Source of the DNA: Nyssa sinensis
Lineage: Eukaryota > Streptophyta > Magnoliopsida > Cornales > Nyssaceae
DNA length: 64,000 nt
NCBI GenBank assembly: GCA_008638375.1
Contig: VIRR01000549.1
Location: forward strand, 186,001 to 250,000
Direction: 5' to 3'
A program made the translations under genes and the position numbers. Under the pieces are notes generated by a model. It was not told the DNA's origin. It did not search any database and saw only the letters and a list, made by a program, of their open reading frames with translations. The stretch's first letter is position 1, and the number at the start of each line of letters is the position of its first letter. This document shows positions 22,845-36,082 of the stretch, in pieces.

Positions 22845-25800
22845 TCAAGTACGCCTGTTGCGAATGAGCTGCAATTTGATTTTGTTCAACTTAGAAACCA
22901 CCTCTTGTGTGTCATTCCTCTTCTCCGGTAATTCTTTGCAACACCCCAAGCCTAACTCCATGATAGCGAGTATACTGTCTTGTGTGGAAGTCATATCTCC
23001 ATTTTCTATCCTCAATAAAAACCACAATCCACAACCTCCATTAATTTGTCAGGAAGTGATGCATTCACCCAATGCCTCAAACTCAGTTCTCCAATGAACA
23101 TTTCATCCGTGGGTTTCTTTCTTGTGAATGTCTCCAGCAACATTATACCATAGCTGAAAATATCACCTCTTGTGGACACCCTTCCTTCGGAGCCATACTC
23201 TGTCAAATAGTGATAGACTTAGTCTTCAAGAAGTGTAATTGAAATACATGACCTTCATTGTCATCTAATATTTGCAAATATTTTATATATACATAGAGCA
23301 ATAAAGATACATATCCCTGGAATGATATTTAAAAAAAATATTGGGTAGATTACACTGACTTTTCCTGAAGTCTCTGATAAGTACACTGATCTCCCCTCAG
23401 GTTTTTGAAACTATCATGACTTCTCCTACTTTACTTGCTAAACTACAAACACCTCCCTTCAGTCAAATTTTTTTTTCTAAAATGAAAAAATTACCCCTTT
23501 CATGTCGTATTTTTTACATTTTTTTTTTCAATTTTGACCATTTTTATTTTCATTTTCAAATAAATATTGATTAAAACCTTAAATTAATTTTTATATAAAA
23601 TGAAAATAAGTTATTTACCTTAAATCTATTTTTATATAAAATAAATTTTTTTTTAAAAGAAGTTAGAAAAATTAGTTAAAATTGAAAAAAAAAAACGAAA
23701 GGGACAATTTTGTCATTTTGGAAAAAAATGACTAGAGTGGGGTATTTGTAATTAATCAAGTAAAGTAAGGGAGATTAGTGTAATTTCAGGAACTTGAGGG
23801 GAGGTTAAAGTAATTGTCAGAAACCTCAGGGGAGGTTAGTGTAATTTACTATAAAAAATACTTTGGGCTAAGGCCTGATTGTCTTGGGTGCTATTTTCTC
23901 ATCCTAGTGCTTGATTAGACTTTTTTTTCCCTTCCAAAAGAAGTGTTATTTACAAGTCCTATTAATAAATAATCGCAAAAATAAAAATCGTATTTACAAA
24001 TAATAAGAAGTTTCTCTATTATGAACCTTCTTAGAAATCCAACTGCCAACTAACCCAGGCCATGGCTGGGAAACCAAAAAATCACAATCCTCACTTTGTG
24101 AGACTTGAAACAATGGCTTTTTCTATGGGGCAAGGCTCCGTATGCCTCTCAAACGTTAACGGCTTCAGTGTAGCGCCTGAATAGTCAGTGTAGTTTTTAC
24201 CTAGGTTAAAAATCTTAGATGTGTCAAAATGTATAAACTAAATGTTCAATCTAGTATTAGGCTTTTGATCCATTGTTTCAATGCATGAATGGTTGGCATA
24301 ATTGAGTTTTCTACTTAGCAACACATTTTTCTTGTACTTCATCAAGATTTTATATATGTTGTTTTGATGGGTAAGTTCTGGGTGGGAGCAAATGTGTAGA
24401 TGGAAAACTATGGGTCAGAGCTTGACATTTGGCTTGGAGAAACGATCACGAGCTTATTAAAGTCATATGATGAACTTGATGACAAAAATTGATAATTAGC
24501 ATGCAATTAAATTATTTTGATGCCAAATTTTCTCCCTGAAAATTACAGAACATTTCACTTCAGCTAACTTCTATACATGGTAAATGTATTTAGTTTGTAT
24601 GTTTGGCATTCCAAACCTCAGATTTGTAACTAGTCTTGGAACTATAAAGTAGATAAAGATGAAAGATTTACCTAGTGCAATATAACCAAGTGTACCTAAA
24701 GTCTAGGTTTGTGTTGCAGTCTGGTTTTTGGCTAAAATCTTTGCATTGCCAAAGTCACATACATGTGCAACCATGTCTTCATCTAAAAGAACATTGTTGG
24801 GCTTCAAATTATAGTGGACTATAGGCTCTGATTGACCATGATGGAGGTATTCCAAAGCTAATGCAACATCGAACATGCTGCTCACATTTTGAAAAAGATC
24901 TAAGCAGTAGTTATGAGAATAGAACCACTTCTCAAGGCTTCCATTTGGCATGTACTGCGAAACCAAAGCTCTAAACTCAGGATTAGAGCATGTGCTTATG
25001 ACATTGACTAGATTCCTATGCCTGGTTGTTCACAAGACTTCACATTCTGCATCAAAACTTTTGAAAGCTCCTTCAAGTTACAAATTTAGAATTTTAACAG
25101 TAACAGTTGTATCATTTGAGAGTATCCCTTTGTATACAGAACCAAAGCTTGTTACTCCAAGAAGGTTGGCATCACAGAAGTACTTTGTGGCACGATGAAG
25201 CTCATAATACGAAATCATTCTATACTCCATGGTAGGTAATATATCAACTGAACTCTGGATCTGCACATTACTTTCTTGATATTTCTTCAACATATATAAG
25301 AAAGCAACAACTGCCATGAATGCAATAGTTGGCAGAATAACTTTGACCAAAATTTGTTTAGTCTCTAATTTCTTGTTAGAGTGGCTGCAAGGTGGGACTT
25401 GTAAATCTTGATGCCCACAAAGTGCTTCGTTATGCAAGAAAGACTACCTTGTAAAATTTGGAAAAGGTCCTCTATTTGGAATCTCCCCTGATAGCTTATT
25501 GAAAGAAAACTTCAAATACCTAAGATGTGAGAGTTTCTCAAGAGACTTGGGTATTTTACGATATAGATTATTGTGGGAGAGATCAATAAATTCCAAACCT
25601 ATCAAATTGCCAAATGATTGTGGAATGTTGCCCTCAAATAAGTTCCTAGATAGATTTAGAGAAATAAGGCGCTCAAAGGCCCCAATGAATGTTGATATGT
25701 TTTTAGAGATTTGATTCCAAGATAAATCCGTGTGCTCGATGACGAACAACTTTCCTATGTCTGGAGGTAGGTTTCCACTCAAAGAGTTGGATGATAAACT

Positions 25801-27651
25801 CAAGATTATTAGATTTCCAAGCCCCCATAAACTCGTTGGTATTGATGAGTTCAGTGCATTTGAACTTAAGAGCAGCTTCTGTAGCCGACTCAGATTCCCT
25901 ATGCAAGATGGGATTGGTCCATAGAGGCTGTTTTGTTTGACTGATAACTCTCCCAAGTTTCTCAAATGACATAGCTCATATGGAATGGATCCTTCAATTT
26001 TGTTATTACCAAGATACAATCTTTGTAGGCTCTCTAGTCCAACAATTGTTGATGGGATGGTTCCATTTAGATTGTTATTGATTAGATCTATAAAATTCAA
26101 GTTTCTGAAGGTACCAACTCCTCTAGGAATATGGCCTTTTATTTGGCATGAGAATACAAAAAAAGTTTGAAGGGGACTTGAATTATTTCCAATTGAATTT
26201 GGTATGATGCCATCCAATGGATTGTAGTCTACAATCAACCATTTCAAGCTTCGGCAATTTGTCAAAGCTGTGAGAAAATGAAGTTCAGGGCTTCCAGTCT
26301 CTCCTGTCAGCTGATTGCCTTCGACACTGAACCACGATAGTTGCTCTAAGGTGCCTAGAGATTTTGGTACTAGCCCAGTAAATAAGTTAACTTCGAGAGT
26401 TAATCTAGCGAGCTTAGAAGATATCGACAAATACAATGGAATGTTTCCGCCAAGCTGATTATCTTGTACTAGGAATTGTTGAAGATTTGGAAGTCGAAGC
26501 CCAATAGTTGTGGGTAGGGTTCTAGAGAAGGCATTATAAGTGACGGAAAGAGACTCTAGGGATGAGATATTAAATATTGTTGAAGCTATTACACCAGAAA
26601 GAAAGTTTATTCCTAAATTGAAATCAATTAAATTCAAAAGACCTCCCAACTCATTAGGAATGACTCATGAATGTAGTTTGTTCCCAAATAAATTTTATCT
26701 AAACTTGAAATGTTGCCTAGGGAAGGTGGAATGGTTCCAGAGATGTTGTTAACACGAACATTTAACCTCTTAAGCTTATGGAGTCTCCCAACTTCTGCTG
26801 GTATAGTTCCATTGAAACTATTGTAGTATAAAACTAAATGTGTAAGCTCTGTACACTGGTATATTGTAGAAGGAATATGGCCACTGATGTGGTTGTAATA
26901 AAGACTTGGTCTTTGAAGTTTAGGGCAATTGCTACAAAGATCTTTTGGAAGAGTGCCAGAGATGCTATTGTTTTGAAGCAAAACACACCTCAGAGAAGTA
27001 ACATTAAAATAGGGAAAGGGATAGAACCTGCCAAGCCACTGCTCTCTGATTCTAAGTACTCTAATGTGGAGATGTTGCCTATTGATGATGGGATGGAACC
27101 CGAAAGGTTGTTCTGCCGAGGGATAGACCACGGAGCTTGGGTAAGATGCCAAATTCCTTTGGTATTCCACTGGTGAAGTTGTTATATTCAAGTAATATGA
27201 CTTGTAATCTTCGACAGTGGTGCAAACTTGATGGGATCACTCCTTCAATTTAAGTGTGTGCTAAATTCAGTTCTTTCAGACGATACAAGTGGCTAAACTC
27301 GGGAGGGAGCTAGCCTTGAAAACTGTTGTTACTTAGGTCTAGCAGCATAAGAAAGGATAGGTTAACAAGATGAGGGGAGATGGTGCCTTGGAGACCCATG
27401 TGGCTGAGATCTAGAACAGTAACACATTTTTTGCTTATACTATAGGTGACTCCAATCCAATTACAGAAGTTGGTTGAAGTGGTCCACTTGTGTGCCAAAA
27501 CATTGGTTGGATCAAACTTGATTTTAGACTTTAAGGCAAGTAAAGCTGACTGATCAGTGAAATTGGAGGAAGACATGGCAAACCAAACCATGCATGATTT
27601 TATCAACAACATTGTAAAGAGCAAGATAACAGCACACCTCTCCATCAACAA
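22845..27651 (-). pseudogene. LRR receptor-like kinase pseudogene 1 (class XII-type)
   Basis: Layout on the minus strand: signal peptide and LRRNT (27651-27313; SNFTDQSALLALKSKIKFDP, WIGVTYS), about 20 LRRs in shifted frames (27250-25450), a transmembrane segment (LPTIAFMAVVAFLYM, about 25345-25300), kinase exon 1 (to 24672), an intron 24671-23200, and kinase exon 2 (23199-22845; EYGSEGRVSTRGDIFSYGIM). The intron sits at the same codon as in pseudogene 2. Damage: stop at 27313, frameshifts in the LRRs, TAG at 25446-25444, stops at 25078 and about 25025, TAG at 24703, and a frameshift near 23020. Kinase motifs are also eroded: the glycine loop reads GVTSFGS, the VAIK-like site TVK, and the catalytic loop HYNLKPNN (Asp replaced by Asn), while DFG remains. 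The intact relatives are Xa21/EFR-like plasma-membrane immune receptors; this copy is dead. Confidence 0.9.
23343..23852. mobile_element. Long-TIR foldback MITE (MULE-like) in the RLK intron
   Basis: The two ends are inverted repeats of well over 100 bp: left GTAGATTACACTGACTTTTC... and CTCCCCTCAGGTTTTTGAAA; right, reversed, TAAATTACACTAACCTCCCC... and CCTCAAGTTCCTGAAATTAC. Flanks AAAAAATATT (23333-23342) and AAAAAATACT (23853-23862) suggest a 9-10-bp target duplication typical of Mutator-like elements. It carries no transposase and lies in the 1.47-kb intron of pseudogene 1, which partly explains why that intron is longer than the 223-bp intron of pseudogene 2. Confidence 0.7.
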
Positions 27652-28489
27652 GTTTTAGATTTAGAGATAGAGTTGGGGGATTATTGCGATAGATTTCTTT
27701 AACTTTATACATATAACAAAATTCATAGGTTGTGTATTTTGTCTTGCAAGTTTCATCTATTTAATCTGTCATGATTGAGTGATGCAATATTATATATCAT
27801 ATGACTATAGTATAATTTTTGGGTTTTAGTCCTTACATATGTATCAGCATTTTGAAGTCATGTTAGTGACCGTTGCCTATACATGGACCCCTTTGAAAAA
27901 TGAGAGGAAAATCAATTTTTATTAAGACTTCTATTGAGACTAGAATTTGGTCAATTTAGATTTTAGGAATTCTTTATATAATGATGGCTATATAGATTAG
28001 AAACAATTTTTGGTTGAATAAAATTGCTAAATACATCTTTCTCTTTTTCAATTGTTCTTGGTATTGAGACGAATCATCATGGCTTTTGTTGCCTTTGTTC
28101 TTGATATTTTTCATATGAGAATTAATATAAATCAAGGAAGGTTTCCACCCATTTTTAAACGCCCTATACGCTATGTTGCTTCAATAATAATTGTGGATGT
28201 TGCTTCAATAATAATTGTGGATGTTTACCATTTCTGTCATTTTATGTTAGTGACCGTTGCCTATACATGGACCCCTTCATATTCAAGAATGTGGTGTAAA
28301 ACAATTGACGAATCCTGGATGACTCAATACAACCCGAGGTGATCCAAAATTTAGGGAAAAACTTTGACTTGATTTTGACACATTTTTTGGGGTATTTTAG
28401 TTTCTTAAATTCATATTAGTATTAGTATTTTCTTAATTCAATTAGTAGAAGGAATTAATAATTTCCTATTTAAAGTAATAGTTTTCTAG
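27652..28489. other. Upstream region of pseudogene 1 with short duplications
   Basis: GTGACCGTTGCCTATACATG plus flanking bases occurs twice (about 27865 and 28249). A 24-bp unit GTTGCTTCAATAATAATTGTGGA-type is tandemly doubled at about 28177-28224. The open frame at 28052-28342 has no recognisable domain. No gene is supported. Confidence 0.5.
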
Positions 28490-29365
28490 TTCTATAAATG
28501 TGGTGTAATATGTCTTTAATATTCACCTTTTTTTCTATCATATATACAGTTTTGAATTTAGAGGATTTATTTTGATTGTCATTGTCAAAACTGAGTGCCT
28601 CTATCTCTTCTTCTACCAGATTTGCTGTACCAATTATGGCCTCTACCTCCTCCATTGTTATAGTTTTGTCCTTTATTGACGTAGCTTTGAAATCATTGAT
28701 TAACGCTTGTATTATTCTAAGGCTCCACTTTTTTCTTTTTTAAATTTAATTGAGCTTGGAAAGTTTCTTCTACTGAATTTTCTGATTTTCCATTCAAGCT
28801 TTGTTCATGAACCAACAACAAACCCAGTAATTCATCCATCATCATGGACTCAAAGCCGTTGGATCTTCAATAAGAGTCATTTTATATTCAAATCGCAACG
28901 TCAAGCTTCCAAGAATTTTTTCAACTATTTGAAGGTTTTCTACTTCTGTACCATTAGTCTTCATTTCATTAACAAGCGTCAAGGTCCGCAAAAAATAATC
29001 AAAAATGGTTTCTAATTTTTTTGATTTGCAACAACTCAAAACCTCTATGCAATTTCTGAAATCTGGTCATTTTCACCGTATTAATACCAACATATGTTTT
29101 TCTTTTAAAGAATATCTCATTCTTGTTTCGCAATTTGAACATAGACAATTTTACTAAAAATTGAAAAATCTAGTGCTTGATGAATACAATTTAAGGTTTT
29201 AAAGTGTGCTTGTCTTGTTTGTTCATTTGAATCTTCTGAAAGCTCTTCCTCAATGAATTTCATCGTCAAACAACTTGAATTGAAAATTTTCTACATCTCA
29301 TTCTCCCAATGAAAAAAATGAGTTTTGCCATCAAATTTGTGAACCGTATAAACAAGTGATGTCAT
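28490..29365 (-). pseudogene. Ty1/copia gag remnant (UBN2-type)
   Basis: The minus-strand start MTSLVYTVHKFDGKTHFF (from 29365) is followed by decayed sequence. Then comes a well-preserved stretch (29015-28850: ETIFDYFLRTLTLVNEMKTN, then VEKILGSLTLRFEYKMTLIE), which is the typical copia gag pattern, and later MMDELLGLLLVHEQ. Stops and frameshifts are scattered throughout. No protease, integrase, RT or LTR pair lies next to it, so only a gag-bearing fragment remains. Confidence 0.7.
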
Positions 29366-29884
29366 CTTCACGAACTAAGAACCAGCTTATTGTATTATAA
29401 CATTAAAAAAAAAAACAAATTGTGAAGAAGCTTTATGTTTGCTTGGGAAATGTGTATAAGAATTATTATTGAAAACTCTAAGCTCAAGCTACTACTCTTA
29501 TTAAAAACAAGGGTTAATCAAGGTTAAGTCTTTGAACAAAGTGGTAAATTATTATAAAGTCCATGGATGTTTCCAATTCAAGGCGAAAGATTTAGTTATT
29601 TTTATTTTTGACCTAAAATCTATTATGATGACAGGTCACTTGTAGTTTTTTTTAGCAATGACAATAATACCTAAATAACATATTCGTTCAAAATAGGAAA
29701 CCACCAAATTGAAAAACCCCTATTGGCGCCGCTCTCTATTTATCTCTTGCCCAAAGTCATCCTCCTCTATTGTTGATCCTCCATCATCGATCCTGTAAAA
29801 GTTATCAATAAAACTCTTTCTTAATCACTTGTCCCTCTTTTTTCACTCTCCATTCCTCTAGCTCTTTCCACACCACTGTAAGGC
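29366..29884. other. Spacer left of element A, nothing recognised
   Basis: A/T-rich DNA with no supported gene, ending in CATGG, the left target duplication of element A. Confidence 0.5.
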
Positions 29885-30201
29885 CATGGTGTAATAACTC
29901 GAAAATTTTTTTTTAATATATAAATTTTCATGGTTATTATTATGATTATTATTATTGTTATTTATTATTGTTGGTGTTAAAAATGTGAGATTAATATGAT
30001 GTGTCTATTATTATTGTTACATGGGGGGTATGTATGTGTAACATGTATATATATGTGAAATAATTATATGTATGTATATTGGTGTAGGATAATGCATGTG
30101 CATGTATATGTGAATATGTATGTATGTATATGTGGTAGTGTGTGTGTGCAACCGACCTAGTGTGTGTATATGAGTGATATATATACATATAGGTAATTAG
30201 G

Positions 30202-30228
30202 GCAGCTTTGCATTAAATGCAAAGCTGC
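30202..30228 (+). promoter_or_regulatory. Perfect 12-bp hairpin at predicted LTR transcript start
   Basis: GCAGCTTTGCAT (30202-30213), loop TAA, ATGCAAAGCTGC (30217-30228). It starts about 25 bp after the TATA-like GATATATATACATATAG, so it would form at or near the 5' end of the LTR transcript. The counterpart in C is weaker, and F has only the palindrome TTGCATGCAA at 3354-3363. Confidence 0.5.
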
Positions 30229-31574
30229 ATGAGGGGAAGAAAGCAGGTGGCTGATACAGAGAGAAAAAGGTCAAAGAAAGGGGCTGTGAAGGGGGAGGAA
30301 TGGAGGTGTTTGAGTGATGTATGGGTGTTGGTCTCGGGTGGGAAGAAAAGAGAAGAAAGGAAAGACTGAGAGCAAGGGAGAGAGAGTTCTGAAGAAGCAG
30401 AAGTGACCAAGAGGAACAGAAGGGGGAAGGAAGCAACCAACCGAGAGAAAATCAAGATTTCAAGGTAAATGGGTTTAGTTTCGGTTTTTAAGTTTTTGAG
30501 TTATTTAATTGATTTGATTTTTGGATCTTAAAGAGCATGTTATAAGCATTATTTTGCAAAAAGAATGAAGGAGAATGATTAAAAGATGAGGGAGAAATAG
30601 GGGTTTACAGGTCACAGTCGTGGGGGGGATTAGGTTAACATTTTATGTATAAAACCATGCTTGGATGATGGGAAAATAACCCTATTAGGTGCAGAAACTC
30701 ATTAGAGGTGAATAGGGGCCGAAACAGTTAGAGACCAAGCTCGAAATCGTGAGAAAATGAGTTGGCCGGAGAGTTGACCGAGGGTTTGACCCTCTATTTC
30801 GAGAAGATGGGGAGGGTTTTGAGGGAAATGGAGGTTGGAGATGAGATCTACATGAAAAGGGGGAGAGAATCACATTTTTAAAACTTGAAAAACTCGCCGG
30901 AGATCGGTCGCCGGCGCCGGAACCCTACTGGCCCATCGCCGGAAAATCGGGGACGAAGGGGGGGCTGATCCGGGCTTGGGTCGGGTCGGGTCGGGCTTGG
31001 GCCGGTCCGCCCCTGCCACGTGTCGCATTCTTGTTTTAAATTAAAAGGGGAATGGGAGTGTTTGGCAACAGGGATGAGAAATTGAAATTGAAAATTTAAT
31101 TGGAGACCGGGATATCCTATCCCAGTTTTAACCCTATCCCCTGTTTGGATATCCGAATATAGAATAGGGTTTTGCAAATTACGAAATTGCCCCTGAACTT
31201 TCTGAAAATTACCATTCTGTCCTGAACTTTCAAAAATTACCTTTTAACCCCCAAACTTTAGAGAAATTACAATTAGACCCACCAGATTTAAATATTAATA
31301 AAATAATAATTAAATTAATTAATTAATTAATTAATTTAATTAATTAAATATACTAAAATAATCCGGAGTCCAAATGGGACAAGTCATTAGTGTATTTTGA
31401 CTATCTCGACCATTCTGAGTCCAATGGTGAGGTCCGTTTTATGAGACGGGGTCCCAAAAAATAAAAGACCCGTAGTAACATATAAAATTACCAAAATGCC
31501 CATGAATTGAAGTACAGTCAAACGAACTCCGAATTAAGTAAACAAATAGTGAAACTTTATTATCTCGAGCATTC

Positions 31575-31595
31575 CGGACTCAACCGTGGAGTCCG
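31575..31595 (+). repeat. GGACTC/GAGTCC inverted-repeat module of the long LTR family
   Basis: CGGACTC, 7-nt loop, GAGTCCG: perfect 7-bp arms in A. It is exactly kept in B (42521-42541) and kept as GGACTC/GAGTCC in G (59699-59717), with a degenerate form in C (10754-10772). It is one of three or four diverged direct modules per LTR, spaced roughly 130-170 bp. Confidence 0.6.
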
Positions 31596-32893
31596 ATTTG
31601 TGAAAAGAGGTCACGAAATGTAAGGACCCGTGTAAAGTACAAAATGACTGTTTTGCCCTTTTTGAACCCAGGTGTCCGAATTGAATTCTACAAAAGCCTA
31701 AACTTATTTTCTTCGACGTTCCGGACTCAATGGTAGAGTCTAATTTAGCAAAATAGAAACTTATGAATTAAATACATAAAATTTGATGAATAGCATAATT
31801 CAAGTGACAATTAAACTGAGTTTCATGTTATGAATTTTAGGGACACGGAAAGGCAAAGAGAAGGTGACCTAACCTTCGGTGTTCTTACGGTGGTTTCACT
31901 TTACTACTAGTATACTTTTCCGGTTTGAGATCGATTACCAGGTACGATATATTGTGCTAAGTAAGAAATAGAATTGAGATTAGGAATACTTGCTTTGCTG
32001 CATTGATTGTTCACATGTTTGCTTGAGTGTTCACATGCTATTGTGCTACGTGTTATCTTGTTAAGTTGGATGATGATTATAGGTATATCGCATGTTAGTG
32101 TGGTGTGTGAATTATATGCTTTGAAGAACTGTTGATATTATAAATTGTGTACTTGAAGGCATGCATTATGTATGAATGAGATGCATCATTGAGATTACAT
32201 TATGACATGATGACATCAGAGCATATTGGCATAGTGTGATTCTTTGGACATGGCGTGGGTTAAGCACGTGGTGCTTTGCATTATGAGGGTGCAGATCTTG
32301 TGGTGAAAAACCCAAAATCGGCCAATAGGTACTTGCAAGCCTGACGGATTCTGGACCGTGAAGCGAGACATACGCGGCGGTACTCATGCCAGCGGAGAAT
32401 GACCGTATCATGAGACATGAGTGGCATAGAGTTGCATGGGTGTGTCACGCATACAGTTCATCTGCTATATACTGCTCATATACTACCATCATGATATTGA
32501 ATGCCATATAGAAATAACTGTACACTTGCACATGCCACGACCTTAGTTTTGTTTCTTGCATTAGCATTATATTGTACCAGCATGTTGAGCTGACCCTTTC
32601 AATGGGGCAAACATTTCAGATGATGTCCCAGTTGTACGTGACGTGGAGATGATCTGATTAGGGACTATGTTAGGCCCAAGGGGCGTTTTTGATATTGTGT
32701 AAGGGCATAAGCCCGAGATAGTATCTTATTTTGTATGTTGTGAACAAATGGACTAGACTTTGTGTATGTATCAGAATAGTGTACGAAATGTATGTAATTA
32801 TTCTTAATCATCTTTATTTCTTTATTATTTTTATTTTCTTTTGTCTCGTTACTCGTGCCTCGGGTTCGCTGGAATTCGGGGCGTGACACATGG

Positions 32894-33659
32894 AACATGC
32901 ATCACTTTCGGCCATTGCGAACCACCACGACTCCCCCTTTACATAGTGCCCAAAGTTCCATCAACACATCAAGGTGCTAATTGTGATCTCTATTGGCTTC
33001 CCCATTGACTCGCTCACCAAAGATTGAAGCCTTGCAAAATTCCTTGTTTTCAATTTGGTCTTGGTAGTTGCAGTCTTGTAGAATTCATTCGAGCCAGGGA
33101 ATTTGCACGGTGTTGTTGCAATGAAGGTTAGGATTTGGATTGGCCAAGATGTTGTTGGAATGCTAGAGTTATTATATGGGATGTTGGGAGTTTCTTAGGC
33201 TCAAATTTCTTTTTTTCAAATCTTACAGGTTGTGTTTCATTTATTGCACCAATTAAATAACTTTAAATATTTGAAAAATCACATTCAATGTTGTCTAATT
33301 CATTTTTGGTGGGAAGATATGTTGATGAAATATATACAGGGACATTTATTTTATAAATTTTAAATTTTAGAGTCTAAATATATAAATTTTATTGAAAATA
33401 CATTTATATATAAGTTACGGACATCCAACTTGATTATTTTTGAAGAAAAATACTAAAGGGGAATTTTTATTCAATAAATGTGGTGAACTTGGTTGGTTAA
33501 TGAGTTTGAACTTAAACTTGCTAATAATTTTGTTACTTTTCATAAACCTATAATTGAACAACCCTAAAAACAATCAACAAAACAAGCCAAATTTACATTG
33601 GCTGCAATCTCACGGCTTGGGCTCTTGGCAATCACACTTCACAATATTGGCTAGCACAT

Positions 33660-33706
<47 letters not shown>

Positions 33707-35479
33707 TACACACTCCTATTCTCTCTCAACCAAGGAGATTTACTCATACCATAAATTAATCGTTCTACTTCAACTATCATTAGAACTATTCAAATATAGT
33801 CCAATTACTATTAGGAGACTATTAAATAGAATTAGAAAACTTTCTAAATTATATGGGCTTACTTTAATTGGGCCACATTAATGAACTTGAGACACTAAAA
33901 TATTCAATTGAAGTAGAATTAGAATAATATGCAACACAAATGAATAACTTGCAAACCATCATATAAACAAGATAATATTTCTTGAGAATAAGTTTTAAGA
34001 ATGTTTTAGTTAAAAAAAAATAAAAAAAGAAAAAAACTAATGAAGCTATGAAAAAGAATAAGTTTTGAGTTTTTTTTTTTTAAGACTAGTCTCTAAAATT
34101 TAGAGTAACTTAAATTTTTTATTTTGTGTTCTATTCGGAGTAAGATTATATTTATATATACAAGGATCTAAAGTGACAGTTAATTCCATTTAGTTCATTT
34201 ACTATTAAGAAATTTTAGATTTTCATTTTATTCCTTGTGGATTCAAGGTTTCTCTTGTAGATTTGAGAACCTCATCTATTAGAATGTTATCTAGCCTCCC
34301 TTTGGTTACAATGCAAAAGGAAACTTCCTTCAAAAGATAGAATTGTAAGTTGGGGTGCATCTTCTCTAGCTAATTGTCTTCTCTACTCTAATTATGCTAA
34401 AATTCCTATGAGGCATATACTATAAATGATAGAAATTATTATTTATCATAGAGTTTAGAATGTCCCAAGTTTGTTCTTTAACTATTACACCCTAAATAAC
34501 TAAATAGGAATCGTTGATCTTAGAGGGTAAATCAAATTATCTAAAAATCTTCCCTTAGTTAATTTTTATTATAGCCAAGTGCTTAATACATAATGGAGCA
34601 ATAATAAAAGGTTCTATTAACCATTTTACATAACTTTTAAACTCTGTTGTGTGTGAATGATAGAAAATTAAAACTTTTAATGTTAGAATATTCAAGGGTG
34701 CATTTGAACCGTCAAGTCATTATTTTGGCTCTCTATTTCAACTAGTCCAATGCAATGGTTTATTGAACCTAGAGGTCAATTAATCATAATCCTATGGTCT
34801 TTCTAAGCTACAGTCAAAACTAAAAAGCCTAAGAGTATGTATAAAATTAAATGCAACTGTGTTAATGACCAAAACGAATGACTAAACACACAGTCTAACT
34901 AATTTATACAGGGCATGTTGTGTGTGTTTATACATTTCTTTAGCATAATCCTGAAGTCTTCATTCACTTGTGCTAATGCTTCATCTTTAAAGTCTCGCTT
35001 GTGTCATTCAATCTGACTGGTCTTGAATTCTTCACTAGAATAGAAAGACTGTATTAAAACTCAAGTAGCCTAACAATTACAAACTCAAGGTTTTGAAATA
35101 AATTGTCTACATATAATAATTATGGGAAACATACATTTTTTCTCACATGTTGAACATCTATTCTTTTCTTACACAAACTTCACTTCAGTGTGGAAGGTAG
35201 TTCTAATTAACTACCTCATCACTAGAGCTCTTTCAAGCTAGAATTTAGAGTTAAATTGGGCTACTCACAATTTGAAAGACGATAGTTTCCTATCGAACAT
35301 GAAAAAGCTTACTCTTGCAGCCATTTTTTTTTTTTACTTTTGTTAGAGGAAAATGAATAATAAGCTTTCGAGATGTAAGTGTGTAACATCTTAATTAAGT
35401 TATATTGCAACTCATTGCTATAGTTCAAATCATGCCTTTTTTGTTTATGGCATAAGGTCACTAATTCTTTTCAGTACTA
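32894..35479. other. Intergenic DNA between the two RLK pseudogenes
   Basis: No credible gene. It includes an (AT)n run of about 22 units at 33662-33706 and long A/T-rich stretches. Confidence 0.5.
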
Positions 35480-35730
35480 GATGGATTCTTTGTACTAGAA
35501 CCTCCCAAGAACTATTTTCATCCCTAAAGGTCGCACTTGCTTTGTTTGCCTCTATGGTTAGTTGTGAGTTGGTTTTATTTTAGGCTTTTTGCCTCTTTGG
35601 CGGTGTCCTCTGTCTGTTTTGGTTTTGCTAACTTTTGCATTTGTTTTGTATCCTTGCTTCCCCCCCCCCCCCCTCTTTTTTTCTTGTTTTCTTTGGTTCT
35701 TTAATAAAATTATTACTTACCAATAAAAAA
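35480..35730 (+). mobile_element. Possible LINE 3'-end remnant
   Basis: Sequence of the style GGTTTTATTTTAGGCTTTTTGCC, C-homopolymer (35659-35673), then TTTGGTTCTTTAATAAAATTATTACTTACC resembles the tail of plant L1-type elements, ending near AATAAAAT. No reverse transcriptase frame is attached. Weak support. Confidence 0.3.
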
Positions 35731-36082
35731 TATGATCTAAAAGTTAGAAATTTTTTAATTCTATATATGTTTTTCGAACCCTTGATTCAAAAAAGATGAA
35801 ATCATACTATCTTATTTATTAGGGAAGATATGCATCCCAATCAGCACATTAAAATATAACAATTATGATACAAAACAAGTATGGGCAGTGGCCAAGCACT
35901 AGGAGGTCAACCCTAAGAAAGCCTAGCTAGGCAACAAGAAAAAAGCTAAACAACTAAAAAAAAACCTTCATTAGTGCTATGCCATATGCTATGCACAACA
36001 CTAGTTTATTGAACTAAAACATTAAACATGAGCACTTGCATTTTAGGACATAGTCATGCACAATGCGAAAATACACCATTCA

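Larger units (their letters stand above)
29890..32888 (+). mobile_element. Solo-LTR-like element A (3.0 kb)
   Basis: It begins TGTAATAACTCG and ends GAATTCGGGGCGTGACA, flanked by a perfect duplication CATGG (29885-29889 and 32889-32893). It is the best-preserved member of the A/B/C/F/G family. Features in order: (AT)n TATA-like tract (30177-30192), perfect hairpin (30202-30228), GA-rich leader, GAAATTGCCCC-type stretch, three AGTCC modules (about 31400, 31575-31595, 31717-31741), and the conserved tail GTTTCTTGCATTAGCATTAT...CTCGTTACTCGTGCCTCGGG. No internal region or second LTR was found. Confidence 0.85.

Noticed and set aside
30197..31177. Ser/Pro-rich frames in element A
   Set aside because: Purine-rich leader of a solo LTR; not conserved as frames between A and B.
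32894..33180. Possible coding fragment on the minus strand next to element A
   Set aside because: Some short protein-like runs, but several stops and no family recognised; not enough support.
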